This document shows positions 14,001 through 25,800 of a DNA stretch of 64,000 nt, piece by piece. The first letter of the stretch is position 1. The number at the start of each line of letters is the position of its first letter. The DNA lies in contig OZ059897.1 in assembly GCA_964057225.1 (NCBI GenBank), forward strand, positions 620,001 to 684,000. Direction: 5' to 3'. This DNA comes from Auanema rhodensis (Eukaryota > Nematoda > Chromadorea > Rhabditida > Rhabditidae). A model generated the notes under the pieces. The model saw only the letters and a list, made by a program, of their open reading frames with translations. It searched no databases and was not told the DNA's origin. The position numbers and the translations under genes are program-made.

Positions 14001-15444
14001 GTGCATTTTTCAGCTAGCGCAAATCTGATAACACAGATCGACGCAGCTTCAAAATCCGCATCGAATGCACTATACTACATTGAGAAACGCTTAATACCAA
14101 AATTAGTTATGATCGTTTGAAAAATGATGCATTAGTGTATGTTGAGTTTCCATGTACACTCAAAATTGCTTCCAAAAACATTTTGACAAAAATTTTTTCG
14201 AAAAATTTCAAAATAATTTAGCGAAAAGTAGATGTTTTTAGATTCCTTTTTTCAAGGCAAAAACGATGAACAATGTAATTCAACGAAAAAATTAATTCTT
14301 CAGGGTGAAAATCGAGGATATAAGTGTGAACTTATATCAGTTCATATCTCGGTGCATTTTTCAGCTAGCGCAAATCTGATAACACAGATCGACGCAGCTT
14401 AAAAATCCGCATCGAATGCACTATACTACATTGAGAAACGCTTAATACCAAAATTAGTTATGATCGTTTGAAAAATGATGCATTAGTGTATGTTGAGTTT
14501 CCATGTACACTCAAAATTGCTTCCAAAAACATTTTGACAAAAATTTTTTCGAAAAATTTCAAAATAATTTAGCGAAAAGTAGATGTTTTTAGATTCCTTT
14601 TTTCAAGGCAAAAACGATGGACAATGTAATTCAACGAAAAAATTAATTATACAGGGTGAAAATCGAGGATATAAGTGTGAACTTATATCAGTTCATATCT
14701 CGGTGCATTTTCAAGCTAGCGCAAATCTGATAGTACAGATCGACGCAGCTTAAAAATCCGCATCGAATGCACTATACTACATTGAGGAACGCTTAATACA
14801 AAAATTAGTTATGATCGTTTGAAAAATGATGCATTAGTGTATGTTGAGTTTCCATGTACACTCAAAATTGCTTCCAAAAACATTTTGACAAAAATTTTTT
14901 CGAAAAATTTCAAAATAATTCAGCGAAAAGTAGATGTTTTTAGATTCCTTTTTTCGAGGCAAAAACGATGGACAATGTTATTCAACGAAAAAATTAATTC
15001 TTCAAGGTGAAAATCGAGGATATAAGTGTGAACTTATATCAGTTGATATCTCGGTGCATTTTTAAGCTAGCGGAAATCTGATAACACAGATCGACGCAGC
15101 TTAAAAATCCGCATCGAATGCACTATACTACATTAAGAAAAGCTTAATACAAAAATTAGTTATGATCGTTTGAAAAATGATGCATTAGTGTATGTTGAGT
15201 TTCCATGTACACTCAAAATTGCTTCCAAAAACATTTTGACAAAAATTTTTTCGAAAAATTTCAAAATAATTTAGCGAAAAGTAGATGTTTTTAGATTCCT
15301 TTTTTCGAGGCAAAAACGATGGACAATGTTATTCAACGACAAAATTAATTCTTCAAGGTGAAAATCGAGGATATAAGTGTGAACTTATATCAGTTGATAT
15401 CTCGGTGCATTTTTAAGCTAGCGGAAATCTGATAACACAGATCG
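8074..15444. repeat. 2808-bp 8-mer HOR, two full copies plus a partial third
   Basis: Copies run 8074-10881, 10882-13689 and 13690-15444. The marker ttgcgtttcc (instead of ttgagtttcc) sits at 8175, 10983 and 13791, and cgatgaac at 8648, 11456 and 14264, all exactly 2808 apart. ggtgagaac and ctcgttgc recur in copies one and two. Copies two and three also share gaggaac, ttcagcg (m178 C) and cgacaaaatt, which copy one lacks. Copy one has an extra ttattcagggtt monomer in their place. Confidence 0.88.
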
Positions 15445-17548
15445 ACGCAGCTTAAAAATCCGCATCGAATGCACTATACTACATTAAGAAAAGCTTAATA
15501 CAAAAATTAGTTATGATCGTTTGAAAAATGATGCATTAGTGTATGTTGAGTTTCCATGTACACTCAAAATTGCTTCCAAAAACATTTTGACAAAAATTTT
15601 TTCGAAAAATTTCAAAATAATTCAGCGAAAAGTAGATGTTTTTAGATTCCTTTTTTCAAGGCAAAAACGATGGACAATGTTATTCAACGAAAAAATTAAT
15701 TCTTCAGGGTGAAAATCGAGGATATAAGTGTGAACTTATATCAGTTGATATCTCGGTGCATTTTTCAGCTAGCGCAAATCTGATAACACAGATCGACGCA
15801 GCTTCAAAATCCGCATCGAATGCACTATACTACATTGAGAAACGCTTAATACCAAAATTAATATGATCGTTTGAAAAATGATGCATTAGTGTATGTTGAG
15901 TTTCCATGTACACTCAAAATTGCTTCCAAAAACATTTTGACAAAAATTTTTTCGAAAAATTTCAAAATAATTTAGCGAAAAGTAGATGTTTTTAGATCCC
16001 TTTTTTCAAGGCAAAAACGATGGACAATGTAATTCAACGAAAAAATTAATTATACAGGGTGAAAATCGAGGATATAAGTGTGAACTTATATCAGTTCATA
16101 TCTCGGTGCATTTTCAAGCTAGCGCAAATCTGATAGTACAGATCGACGCAGCTTAAAAATCCGCATCGAATGCACTATACTACATTGAGAAACGCTTAAT
16201 ACAAAAATTAGTTATGATCGTTTGAAAAATGATGCATTAGTGTATGTTGAGTTTCCATGTACACTCAAAATTGCTTCCAAAAACATTTTGACAAAAATTT
16301 TTTCGAAAAATTTCAAAATAATTTAGCGAAAAGTAGATGTTTTTAGATTCCTTTTTTCGAGGCAAAAACGATGGACAATGTTATTCAACGACAAAATTAA
16401 TTCTTCAAGGTGAAAATCGAGGATATAAGTGTGAACTTATATCAGTTGATATCTCGGTGCATTTTTAAGCTAGCGGAAATCTGATAACACAGATCGACGC
16501 AGCTTAAAAATCCGCATCGAATGCACTATACTACATTAAGAAAAGCTTAATACAAAAATTAGTTATGATCGTTTGAAAAATGATGCATTAGTGTATGTTG
16601 AGTTTCCATGTACACTCAAAATTGCTTCCAAAAACATTTTGACAAAAATTTTTTCGAAAAATTTCAAAATAATTTAGCGAAAAGTAGATGTTTTTAGATT
16701 CCTTTTTTCAAGGCAAAAACGATGGACAATGTTATTCAACGAAAAAATTAATTTTTCAGGGTGAAAATCGAGGATATAGGTGTGAACTTATATCAGTTGA
16801 TATCTCGGTGCATTTTTCAGCTAGCGCAAATCTGATAACACAGATCGACGCAGCTTCAAAATCCGCATCGAATGCACTATACTACATTGAGAAACGCTTA
16901 ATACCAAAATTAATATGATCGTTTGAAAAATGATGCATTAGTGTATGTTGAGTTTCCATGTACACTCAAAATTGCTTCCAAAAACATTTTGACAAAAATT
17001 TTTTCGAAAAATTTCAAAATAATTTAGCGAAAAGTAGATGTTTTTAGATTCCTTTTTTCGAGGCAAAAACGATGGACAATGTTATTCAACGACAAAATTA
17101 ATTCTTCAAGGTGAAAATCGAGGATATAAGTGTGAACTTATATCAGTTGATATCTCGGTGCATTTTTAAGCTAGCGGAAATCTGATAACACAGATCGACG
17201 CAGCTTAAAAATCCGCATCGAATGCACTATACTACATTAAGAAAAGCTTAATACAAAAATTAGTTATGATCGTTTGAAAAATGATGCATTAGTGTATGTT
17301 GAGTTTCCATGTACACTCAAAATTGCTTCCAAAAACATTTTGACAAAAATTTTTTCAAAAAATTTCAAAATAATTTAGCGAAAAGTAGATGTTTTTAGAT
17401 TCCTTTTTTCAAGGCAAAAACGATGGACAATGTTATTCAACGAAAAAATTAATTTTTCAGGGTGAAAATCGAGGATATAAGTGTGAACTTATATCAGTTG
17501 ATATCTCGGTGCATTTTTCAGCTAGCGCAAATCTGATAACACAGATCG
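15445..17548. repeat. Trimer HOR of 1052 bp, two copies
   Basis: Units start at 15445 and 16497. In each unit the second monomer carries the same 1-bp shortening (ttaatatgatc instead of ttagttatgatc) at about 15858 and 16910, so the unit is 1052 instead of 1053 bases. cgacaaaatt occurs at 16389 and 17090. The first unit holds ttatacagg with gatccc, a combination also found in monomer 9127, so it is itself a mosaic. Confidence 0.8.
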
Positions 17549-19651
17549 ACGCAGCTTAAAAATCCGCATCGAATGCACTATACTACATTGAGAAACGCTT
17601 AATACCAAAATTAGTTATGATCGTTTGAAAAATGATGCATTAGTGCATGTTGAGTTTCCATGTACACTCAAAATTGCTTCCAAAAACATTTTGACAAAAA
17701 TTTTTTCGAAAAATTTCAAAATAATTTAGCGAAAAGTAGATGTTTTTAGATTCCTTTTTTCGAGGCAAAAACGATGGACAATGTTATTCAACGAAAAAAT
17801 TAATTCTTCAGGGTGAAAATCGAGGATATAAGTGTGAACTTATATCAGTTGATATCTCGGTGCATTTTTCAGCTAGCGCAAATCTGATAACACAGATCGA
17901 CGCAGCTTCAAAATCCGCATCGAATGCACTATACTACATTGAGAAACGCTTAATACCAAAATTAGTTATGATCGTTTGAAAAATGATGCATTAGTGTATG
18001 TTGAGTTTCCATGTACACTCAAAATTGCTTCCAAAAACATTTTGACAAAAATTTTTTCAAAAATTTCAAAATAATTTAGCGAAAAATAGATGTTTTTAGA
18101 TTCCTTTTTTCAAGGCAAAAACGATGGACAATGTAATTCAACGAAAAAATTAATTCTTCAGGGTGAAAATCGAGGATATAAGTGTGAACTTATATCAGTT
18201 CATATCTCGGTGCATTTTCAAGCTAGCGCAAATCTGATAACACAGATCGACGCAGCTTCAAAATCCGCATCGAATGCACTATACTACATTGAGAAACGCT
18301 CAATACCAAAATTAGTTATGATCGTTTGAAAAATGATGCATTAGTGTATGTTGAGTTTCCATGTACACTCAAAATTGCTTCCAAAAACATTTTGACAAAA
18401 ATTTTTTCGAAAAATTTCAAAATAATTTAGCGAAAAGTAGATGTTTTTAGATTCCTTTTTTCAAGGCAAAAACGATGGACAATGTTATTCAACGAAAAAA
18501 TTAATTTTTCAGGGTGAAAATCGAGGATATAAGTGTGAACTTATATCAGTTGATATCTCGGTGCATTTTTCAGCTAGCGCAAATCTGATAACACAGATCG
18601 ACGCAGCTTAAAAATCCGCATCGAATGCACTATACTACATTGAGAAACGCTTAATACCAAAATTAGTTATGATCGTTTGAAAAATGATGCATTAGTGCAT
18701 GTTGAGTTTCCATGTACACTCAAAATTGCTTCCAAAAACATTTTGACAAAAATTTTTTCGAAAAATTTCAAAATAATTTAGCGAAAAGTAGATGTTTTTA
18801 GATTCCTTTTTTCGAGGCAAAAACGATGGACAATGTTATTCAACGAAAAAATTAATTCTTCAGGGTGAAAATCGAGGATATAAGTGTGAACTTATATCAG
18901 TTGATATCTCGGTGCATTTTTCAGCTAGCGCAAATCTGATAACACAGATCGACGCAGCTTCAAAATCCGCATCGAATGCACTATACTACATTGAGAAACG
19001 CTTAATACCAAAATTAGTTATGATCGTTTGAAAAATGATGCATTAGTGTATGTTGAGTTTCCATGTACACTCAAAATTGCTTCCAAAAACATTTTGACAA
19101 AAATTTTTTCAAAAATTTCAAAATAATTTAGCGAAAAATAGATGTTTTTAGATTCCTTTTTTCAAGGCAAAAACGATGGACAATGTAATTCAACGAAAAA
19201 ATTAATTCTTCAGGGTGAAAATCGAGGATATAAGTGTGAACTTATATCAGTTCATATCTCGGTGCATTTTCAAGCTAGCGCAAATCTGATAGTACAGATC
19301 GACGCAGCTTAAAAATCCGCATCGAATGCACTATACTACATTGAGAAACGCTTAATACAAAAATTAGTTATGATCGTTTGAAAAATGATGCATTAGTGTA
19401 TGTTGAGTTTCCATGTACACTCAAAATTGCTTCCAAAAACATTTTGACAAAAATTTTTTCAAAAATTTCAAAATAATTTAGCGAAAAATAGATGTTTTTA
19501 GATTCCTTTTTTCAAGGCAAAAACGATGGACAATGTAATTCAACGAAAAAATTAATTCTTCAGGGTGAAAATCGAGGATATAAGTGTGAACTTATATCAG
19601 TTCATATCTCGGTGCATTTTCAAGCTAGCGCAAATCTGATAGTACAGATCG
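17549..19651. repeat. Trimer HOR of 1052/1051 bp with a second deletion type
   Basis: Units start at 17549 and 18601. Both begin with a monomer having gtgcatgttg (17644 and 18696, exactly 1052 apart). The next monomer has lost the g of the central ttcg (near 18057 and 19109) and has gaaaaatag. In the second unit that shortened monomer is followed by another with the same deletion (near 19460), so that unit is 1051 bases. Confidence 0.82.
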
Positions 19652-22459
19652 ACGCAGCTTAAAAATCCGCATCGAATGCACTATACTACATTGAGAAACG
19701 CTTAATACAAAAATTAGTTATGATCGTTTGAAAAATGATGCATTAGTGTATGTTGAGTTTCCATGTACACTCAAAATTGCTTCCAAAAACATTTTGACAA
19801 AAATTTTTTCGAAAAATTTCAAAATAATTTAGCGAAAAGTAGTTGTTTTTAGATTCCTTTTTTCGAGGCAAAAACGATGGACAATGTTATTCAACGAAAA
19901 AATTAATTCTTCAGGGTGAAAATCGAGGATATAAGTGTGAACTTATATCAGTTGATATCTCGGTGCATTTTTCAGCTAGCGCAAATCTGATAACACAGAT
20001 CGACGCAGCTTCAAAATCCGCATCGAATGCACTATACTACATTGAGAAACGCTCAATACCAAAATTAGTTATGATCGTTTGAAAAATGATGCATTAGTGT
20101 ATGTTGAGTTTCCATGTACACTCAAAATTGCTTCCAAAAACATTTTGACAAAAATTTTTTCGAAAAATTTCAAAATAATTTAGCGAAAAGTAGATGTTTT
20201 TAGATTCCTTTTTTCAAGGCAAAAACGATGGACAATGTAATTCAACGAAAAAAGTAATTCTTCAGGGTGAAAATCGAGGATATAAGTGTGAACTTATATC
20301 AGTTGATATCTCGGTGCATTTTTCAGCTAGCACAAATCTGATAACACAGATCGACGCAGCTTAAAAATCCGCATCGAATGCACTATACTACATTGAGAAA
20401 CGCTTAATACCAAAATTAGTTATGATCGTTTGAAAAATGATGCATTAGTGTATGTTGAGTTTCCATGTACACTCAAAATTGCTTCCAAAAACATTTTGAC
20501 AAAAATTTTTTCGAAAAATTTCAAAATAATTTAGCGAAAAGTAGATGTTTTTAGATTCCTTTTTTCGAGGCAAAAACGATGGACAATGTTATTCAACGAA
20601 AAAATTAATTCTTCAGGGTGAAAATCGAGGATATAAGTGTGAACTTATATCAGTTGATATCTCGGTGCATTTTTCAGCTAGCGCAAATCTGATAACACAG
20701 ATCGACGCAGCTTCAAAATCCGCATCGAATGCACTATACTACATTGAGAAACGCTCAATACCAAAATTAGTTATGATCGTTTGAAAAATGATGCATTAGT
20801 GTATGTTGAGTTTCCATGTACACTCAAAATTGCTTCCAAAAACATTTTGACAAAAATTTTTTCGAAAAATTTCAAAATAATTTAGCGAAAAGTAGATGTT
20901 TTTAGATTCCTTTTTTCAAGGCAAAAACGATGGACAATGTAATTCAACGAAAAAATTAATTCTTCAGGGTGAAAATCGAGGATATAAGTGTGAACTTATA
21001 TCAGTTCATATCTCGGTGCATTTTCAAGCTAGCGTAAATCTGATAGTACAGATCGACGCAGCTTAAAAATCCGCATCGAATGCACTATACTACATTGAGA
21101 AACGCTTAATACAAAAATTAGTTATGATTGTTTGAAAAATGATGCAATAGTGTATGTTGAGTTTCCATGTACACTCAAAATTGCTTCCAAAAACATTTTG
21201 ACAAAAATTTTTTCGAAAAATTTCAAAATAATTTAGCGAAAAGTAGATGTTTTTAGATTCCTTTTTTCGAGGCAAAAACGATGGACAATGTTATTCAACG
21301 AAAAAATTAATTCTTCAGGGTGAAAATCGAGGATATAAGTGTGAACTTATATCAGTTCATATCTCGGTGCATTTTCAAGCTAGCGCAAATCTGATAGTAC
21401 AGATCGACGCAGCTTAAAAATCCGCATCGAATGCACTATACTACATTGAGAAACGCTTAATACAAAAATTAGTTATGATCGTTTGAAAAATGATGCATTA
21501 GTGTATGTTGAGTTTCCATGTACACTCAAAATTGCTTCCAAAAACATTTTGACAAAAATTTTTTCGAAAAATTTCAAAATAATTTAGCGAAAAGTAGATG
21601 TTTTTAGATTCCTTTTTTCGAGGCAAAAACGATGGACAATGTTATTCAACGAAAAAATTAATTCTTCAGGGTGAAAATCGAGGATATAAGTGTGAACTTA
21701 TATCAGTTGATATCTCGGTGCATTTTTCAGCTAGCGCAAATCTGATAACACAGATCGACGCAGCTTCAAAATCCGCATCGAATGCACTATACTACATTGA
21801 GAAACGCTCAATACCAAAATTAGTTATGATCGTTTGAAAAATGATGCATTAGTGTATGTTGAGTTTCCATGTACACTCAAAATTGCTTCCAAAAACATTT
21901 TGACAAAAATTTTTTCGAAAAATTTCAAAATAATTTAGCGAAAAGTAGATGTTTTTAGATTCCTTTTTTCAAGGCAAAAACGATGGACAATGTAATTCAA
22001 CGAAAAAATTAATTCTTCAGGGTGAAAATCGAGGATATAAGTGTGAACTTATATCAGTTCATATCTCGGTGCATTTTCAAGCTAGCGTAAATCTGATAGT
22101 ACAGATCGACGCAGCTTAAAAATCCGCATCGAATGCACTATACTACATTGAGAAACGCTTAATACAAAAATTAGTTATGATTGTTTGAAAAATGATGCAA
22201 TAGTGTATGTTGAGTTTCCATGTACACTCAAAATTGCTTCCAAAAACATTTTGACAAAAATGTTTTCGAAAAATTTCAAAATAATTTAGCGAAAAGTAGA
22301 TGTTTTTAGATTCCTTTTTTCGAGGCAAAAACGATGGACAATGTTATTCAACGAAAAAATTAATTTTTCAGGGTGAAAATCGAGGATATAGGTGTGAACT
22401 TATATCAGTTGATATCTCGGTGCATTTTTCAGCTAGCGCAAATCTGATAACACAGATCG
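19652..22459. repeat. Beta block with 1053-bp trimer HOR (20354-21406, 21407-22459)
   Basis: Each trimer is ordered as a frame-bearing monomer with cgctcaatacc, then a monomer with m303 C ending in gcgtaaat and gatagtac, then one with atgattgtttg and atgcaatag. The second trimer also has atgttttcg in the A/T dyad. Monomer 20003 has the private tagcacaaat end. The same ordered set returns at 55102-61770, which links the two flanks of the gamma block. Confidence 0.82.
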
Positions 22460-22809
22460 ACGCAGCTTCAAAATCCGCATCGAATGCACTATACTACATT
22501 GAGAAACGCTTAATACCAAAATTAATATGATCGTTTGAAAAATGATGCATTAGTGTATGTTGAGTTTCCATGTACACTCAAAATTGCTTCCAAAAACATT
22601 TTGACAAAAATTTTTTCGAAAAATTTCAAAATAATTTAGCGAAAAGTAGATGTTTTTAGATTCCTTTTTTCGAGGCAAAAACGATGGACAATGTTATTCA
22701 ACGAAAAAATTAATTCTTCAGGGTGAAAATCGAGGATATAAGTGTCAACTTATATCAGTTGATATCTCGGTGCATTTTCAAGCTAGCGCAAATCTGATAG
22801 TACAGATCG
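22460..22809. repeat. 350-bp transition monomer between beta and gamma blocks
   Basis: This copy has the beta features cttcaaaat and the 1-bp deletion ttaatatgatc (22523), also seen at 15858 and 16910. Its right half is gamma-like, with gtgtcaac (m288 C), tttcaagc and gatagtac. It is therefore a hybrid monomer at the block boundary and the last length-variant monomer in the window. The next 117 monomers are all exactly 351 bases. Confidence 0.75.
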
Positions 22810-25800
22810 ACGCAGCTTAAAAATCCGCATCGAATGCACTATACTACATTGAGAAACGCTTAATACCAAAATTAGTTATGATCGTTTGAAAAATGATGCA
22901 TTAGTGTATGTTGAGTTTCCATGTACACTCAAAATTGCTTCCAAAAACATTTTGACAAAAATTTTTTCGAAAAATTTCAAAATAATTTAGCGAAAAGTAG
23001 ATGTTTTTAGCTTCCTTTTTTCGAGGCAAAAACGATGGACAATGTTATTCAACGAAAAAATTAATTCTTCAGGGTGAAAATCGAGGATATAAGTGTCAAC
23101 TTATATCAGTTGATATCTCGGTGCATTTTCAAGCTAGCGCAAATCTGATAGTACAGATCGACGCAGCTTAAAAATCCGCATCGAATGCACTATACTACAT
23201 TGAGAAACGCTTAATACAAAAATAAGTTATGATCGTTTGTAAAATGATGCATTAGTGTATGTTGAGTTTCCATGTACACTCAAAATTGCTTCCAAAAACA
23301 TTTTGACAAAAATTTTTTCGAAAAATTTCAAAATAATTTAGCAAAAAGTAGATGTTTTTAGATTCTTTTTTTCAAGGCAAAAACGATGGACAATGTAATT
23401 CAACGAAAAAATTAATTCTTCAGGGTGAAAATCGAGGATATAAGTGTCAACTTATATCAGTTGATATCTCGGTGCATTTTCAAGCTAGCGCAAATCTGAT
23501 AGTACAGATCGACGCAGCTTAAAAATCCGCATCGAATGCACTATACTACATTGAGAAACGCTTAATACCAAAATTAGTTATGATCGTTTGAAAAATGATG
23601 CATTAGTGTATGTTGAGTTTCCATGTACACTCAAAATTGCTTCCAAAAACATTTTGACAAAAATTTTTTCGAAAAATTTCAAAATAATTTAGCGAAAAGT
23701 AGATGTTTTTAGCTTCCTTTTTTCGAGGCAAAAACGATGGACAATGTTATTCAACGAAAAAATTAATTCTTCAGGGTGAAAATCGAGGATATAAGTGTCA
23801 ACTTATATCAGTTGATATCTCGGTGCATTTTCAAGCTAGCGCAAATCTGATAGTACAGATCGACGCAGCTTAAAAATCCGCATCGAATGCACTATACTAC
23901 ATTGAGAAACGCTTAATACAAAAATAAGTTATGATCGTTTGTAAAATGATGCATTAGTGTATGTTGAGTTTCCATGTACACTCAAAATTGCTTCCAAAAA
24001 CATTTTGACAAAAATTTTTTCGAAAAATTTCAAAATAATTTAGCAAAAAGTAGATGTTTTTAGATTCTTTTTTTCAAGGCAAAAACGATGGACAATGTAA
24101 TTCAACGAAAAAATTAATTCTTCAGGGTGAAAATCGAGGATATAAGTGTGAACTTATATCAGTTGATATCTCGGTGCATTTTCAAGCTAGCGCAAATCTG
24201 ATAGTACAGATCGACGCAGCTTAAAAATCCGCATCGAATGCACTATACTACATTGAGAAACGCTTAATACCAAAATTAGTTATGATCGTTTGAAAAATGA
24301 TGCATTAGTGTATGTTGAGTTTCCATGTACACTCAAAATTGCTTCCAAAAACATTTTGACAAAAATTTTTTCGAAAAATTTCAAAATAATTTAGCGAAAA
24401 GTAGATGTTTTTAGATTCCTTTTTTCGAGGCAAAAACGATGGACAATGTTATTCAACGAAAAAATTAATTCTTCAGGGTGAAAATCGAGGATATAAGTGT
24501 CAACTTATATCAGTTGATATCTCGGTGCATTTTCAAGCTAGCGCAAATCTGATAGTACAGATCGACGCAGCTTAAAAATCCGCATCGAATGCACTATACT
24601 ACATTGAGAAACGCTTAATACCAAAATTAGTTATGATCGTTTGAAAAATGATGCATTAGTGTATGTTGAGTTTCCATGTACACTCAAAATTGCTTCCAAA
24701 AACATTTTGACAAAAATTTTTTCGAAAAATTTCAAAATAATTTAGCGAAAAGTAGATGTTTTTAGCTTCCTTTTTTCGAGGCAAAAACGATGGACAATGT
24801 TATTCAACGAAAAAATTAATTCTTCAGGGTGAAAATCGAGGATATAAGTGTCAACTTATATCAGTTGATATCTCGGTGCATTTTCAAGCTAGCGCAAATC
24901 TGATAGTACAGATCGACGCAGCTTAAAAATCCGCATCGAATGCACTATACTACATTGAGAAACGCTAAATACAAAAATAAGTTATGATCGTTTGAAAAAT
25001 GATGCATTAGTGTATGTTGAGTTTCCATGTACACTCAAAATTGCTTCCAAAAACATTTTGACAAAAATTTTTTCGAAAAATTTCAAAATAATTTAGCGAA
25101 AAGTAGATGTTTTTAGCTTCCTTTTTTCGAGGCAAAAACGATGGACAATGTTATTCAACGAAAAAATTAATTCTTCAGGGTGAAAATCGAGGATATAAGT
25201 GTCAACTTATATCAGTTGATATCTCGGTGCATTTTCAAGCTAGCGCAAATCTGATAGTACAGATCGACGCAGCTTAAAAATCCGCATCGAATGCACTATA
25301 CTACATTGAGAAACGCTTAATACAAAAATAAGTTATGATCGTTTGTAAAATGATGCATTAGTGTATGTTGAGTTTCCATGTACACTCAAAATTGCTTCCA
25401 AAAACATTTTGACAAAAATTTTTTCGAAAAATTTCAAAATAATTTAGCAAAAAGTAGATGTTTTTAGATTCTTTTTTTCAAGGCAAAAACGATGGACAAT
25501 GTAATTCAACGAAAAAATTAATTCTTCAGGGTGAAAATCGAGGATATAAGTGTCAACTTATATCAGTTGATATCTCGGTGCATTTTCAAGCTAGCGCAAA
25601 TCTGATAGTACAGATCGACGCAGCTTAAAAATCCGCATCGAATGCACTATACTACATTGAGAAACGCTTAATACCAAAATTAGTTATGATCGTTTGAAAA
25701 ATGATGCATTAGTGTATGTTGAGTTTCCATGTACACTCAAAATTGCTTCCAAAAACATTTTGACAAAAATTTTTTCGAAAAATTTCAAAATAATTTAGCG

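Noticed and set aside
21090-21275. 61-amino-acid reverse frame (also at 22143, 56540 and 61454)
   Set aside because: It depends on atgcaatag replacing atgcattag, which removes a reverse-strand stop. It is lysine- and phenylalanine-rich, low in complexity, and has no other support.
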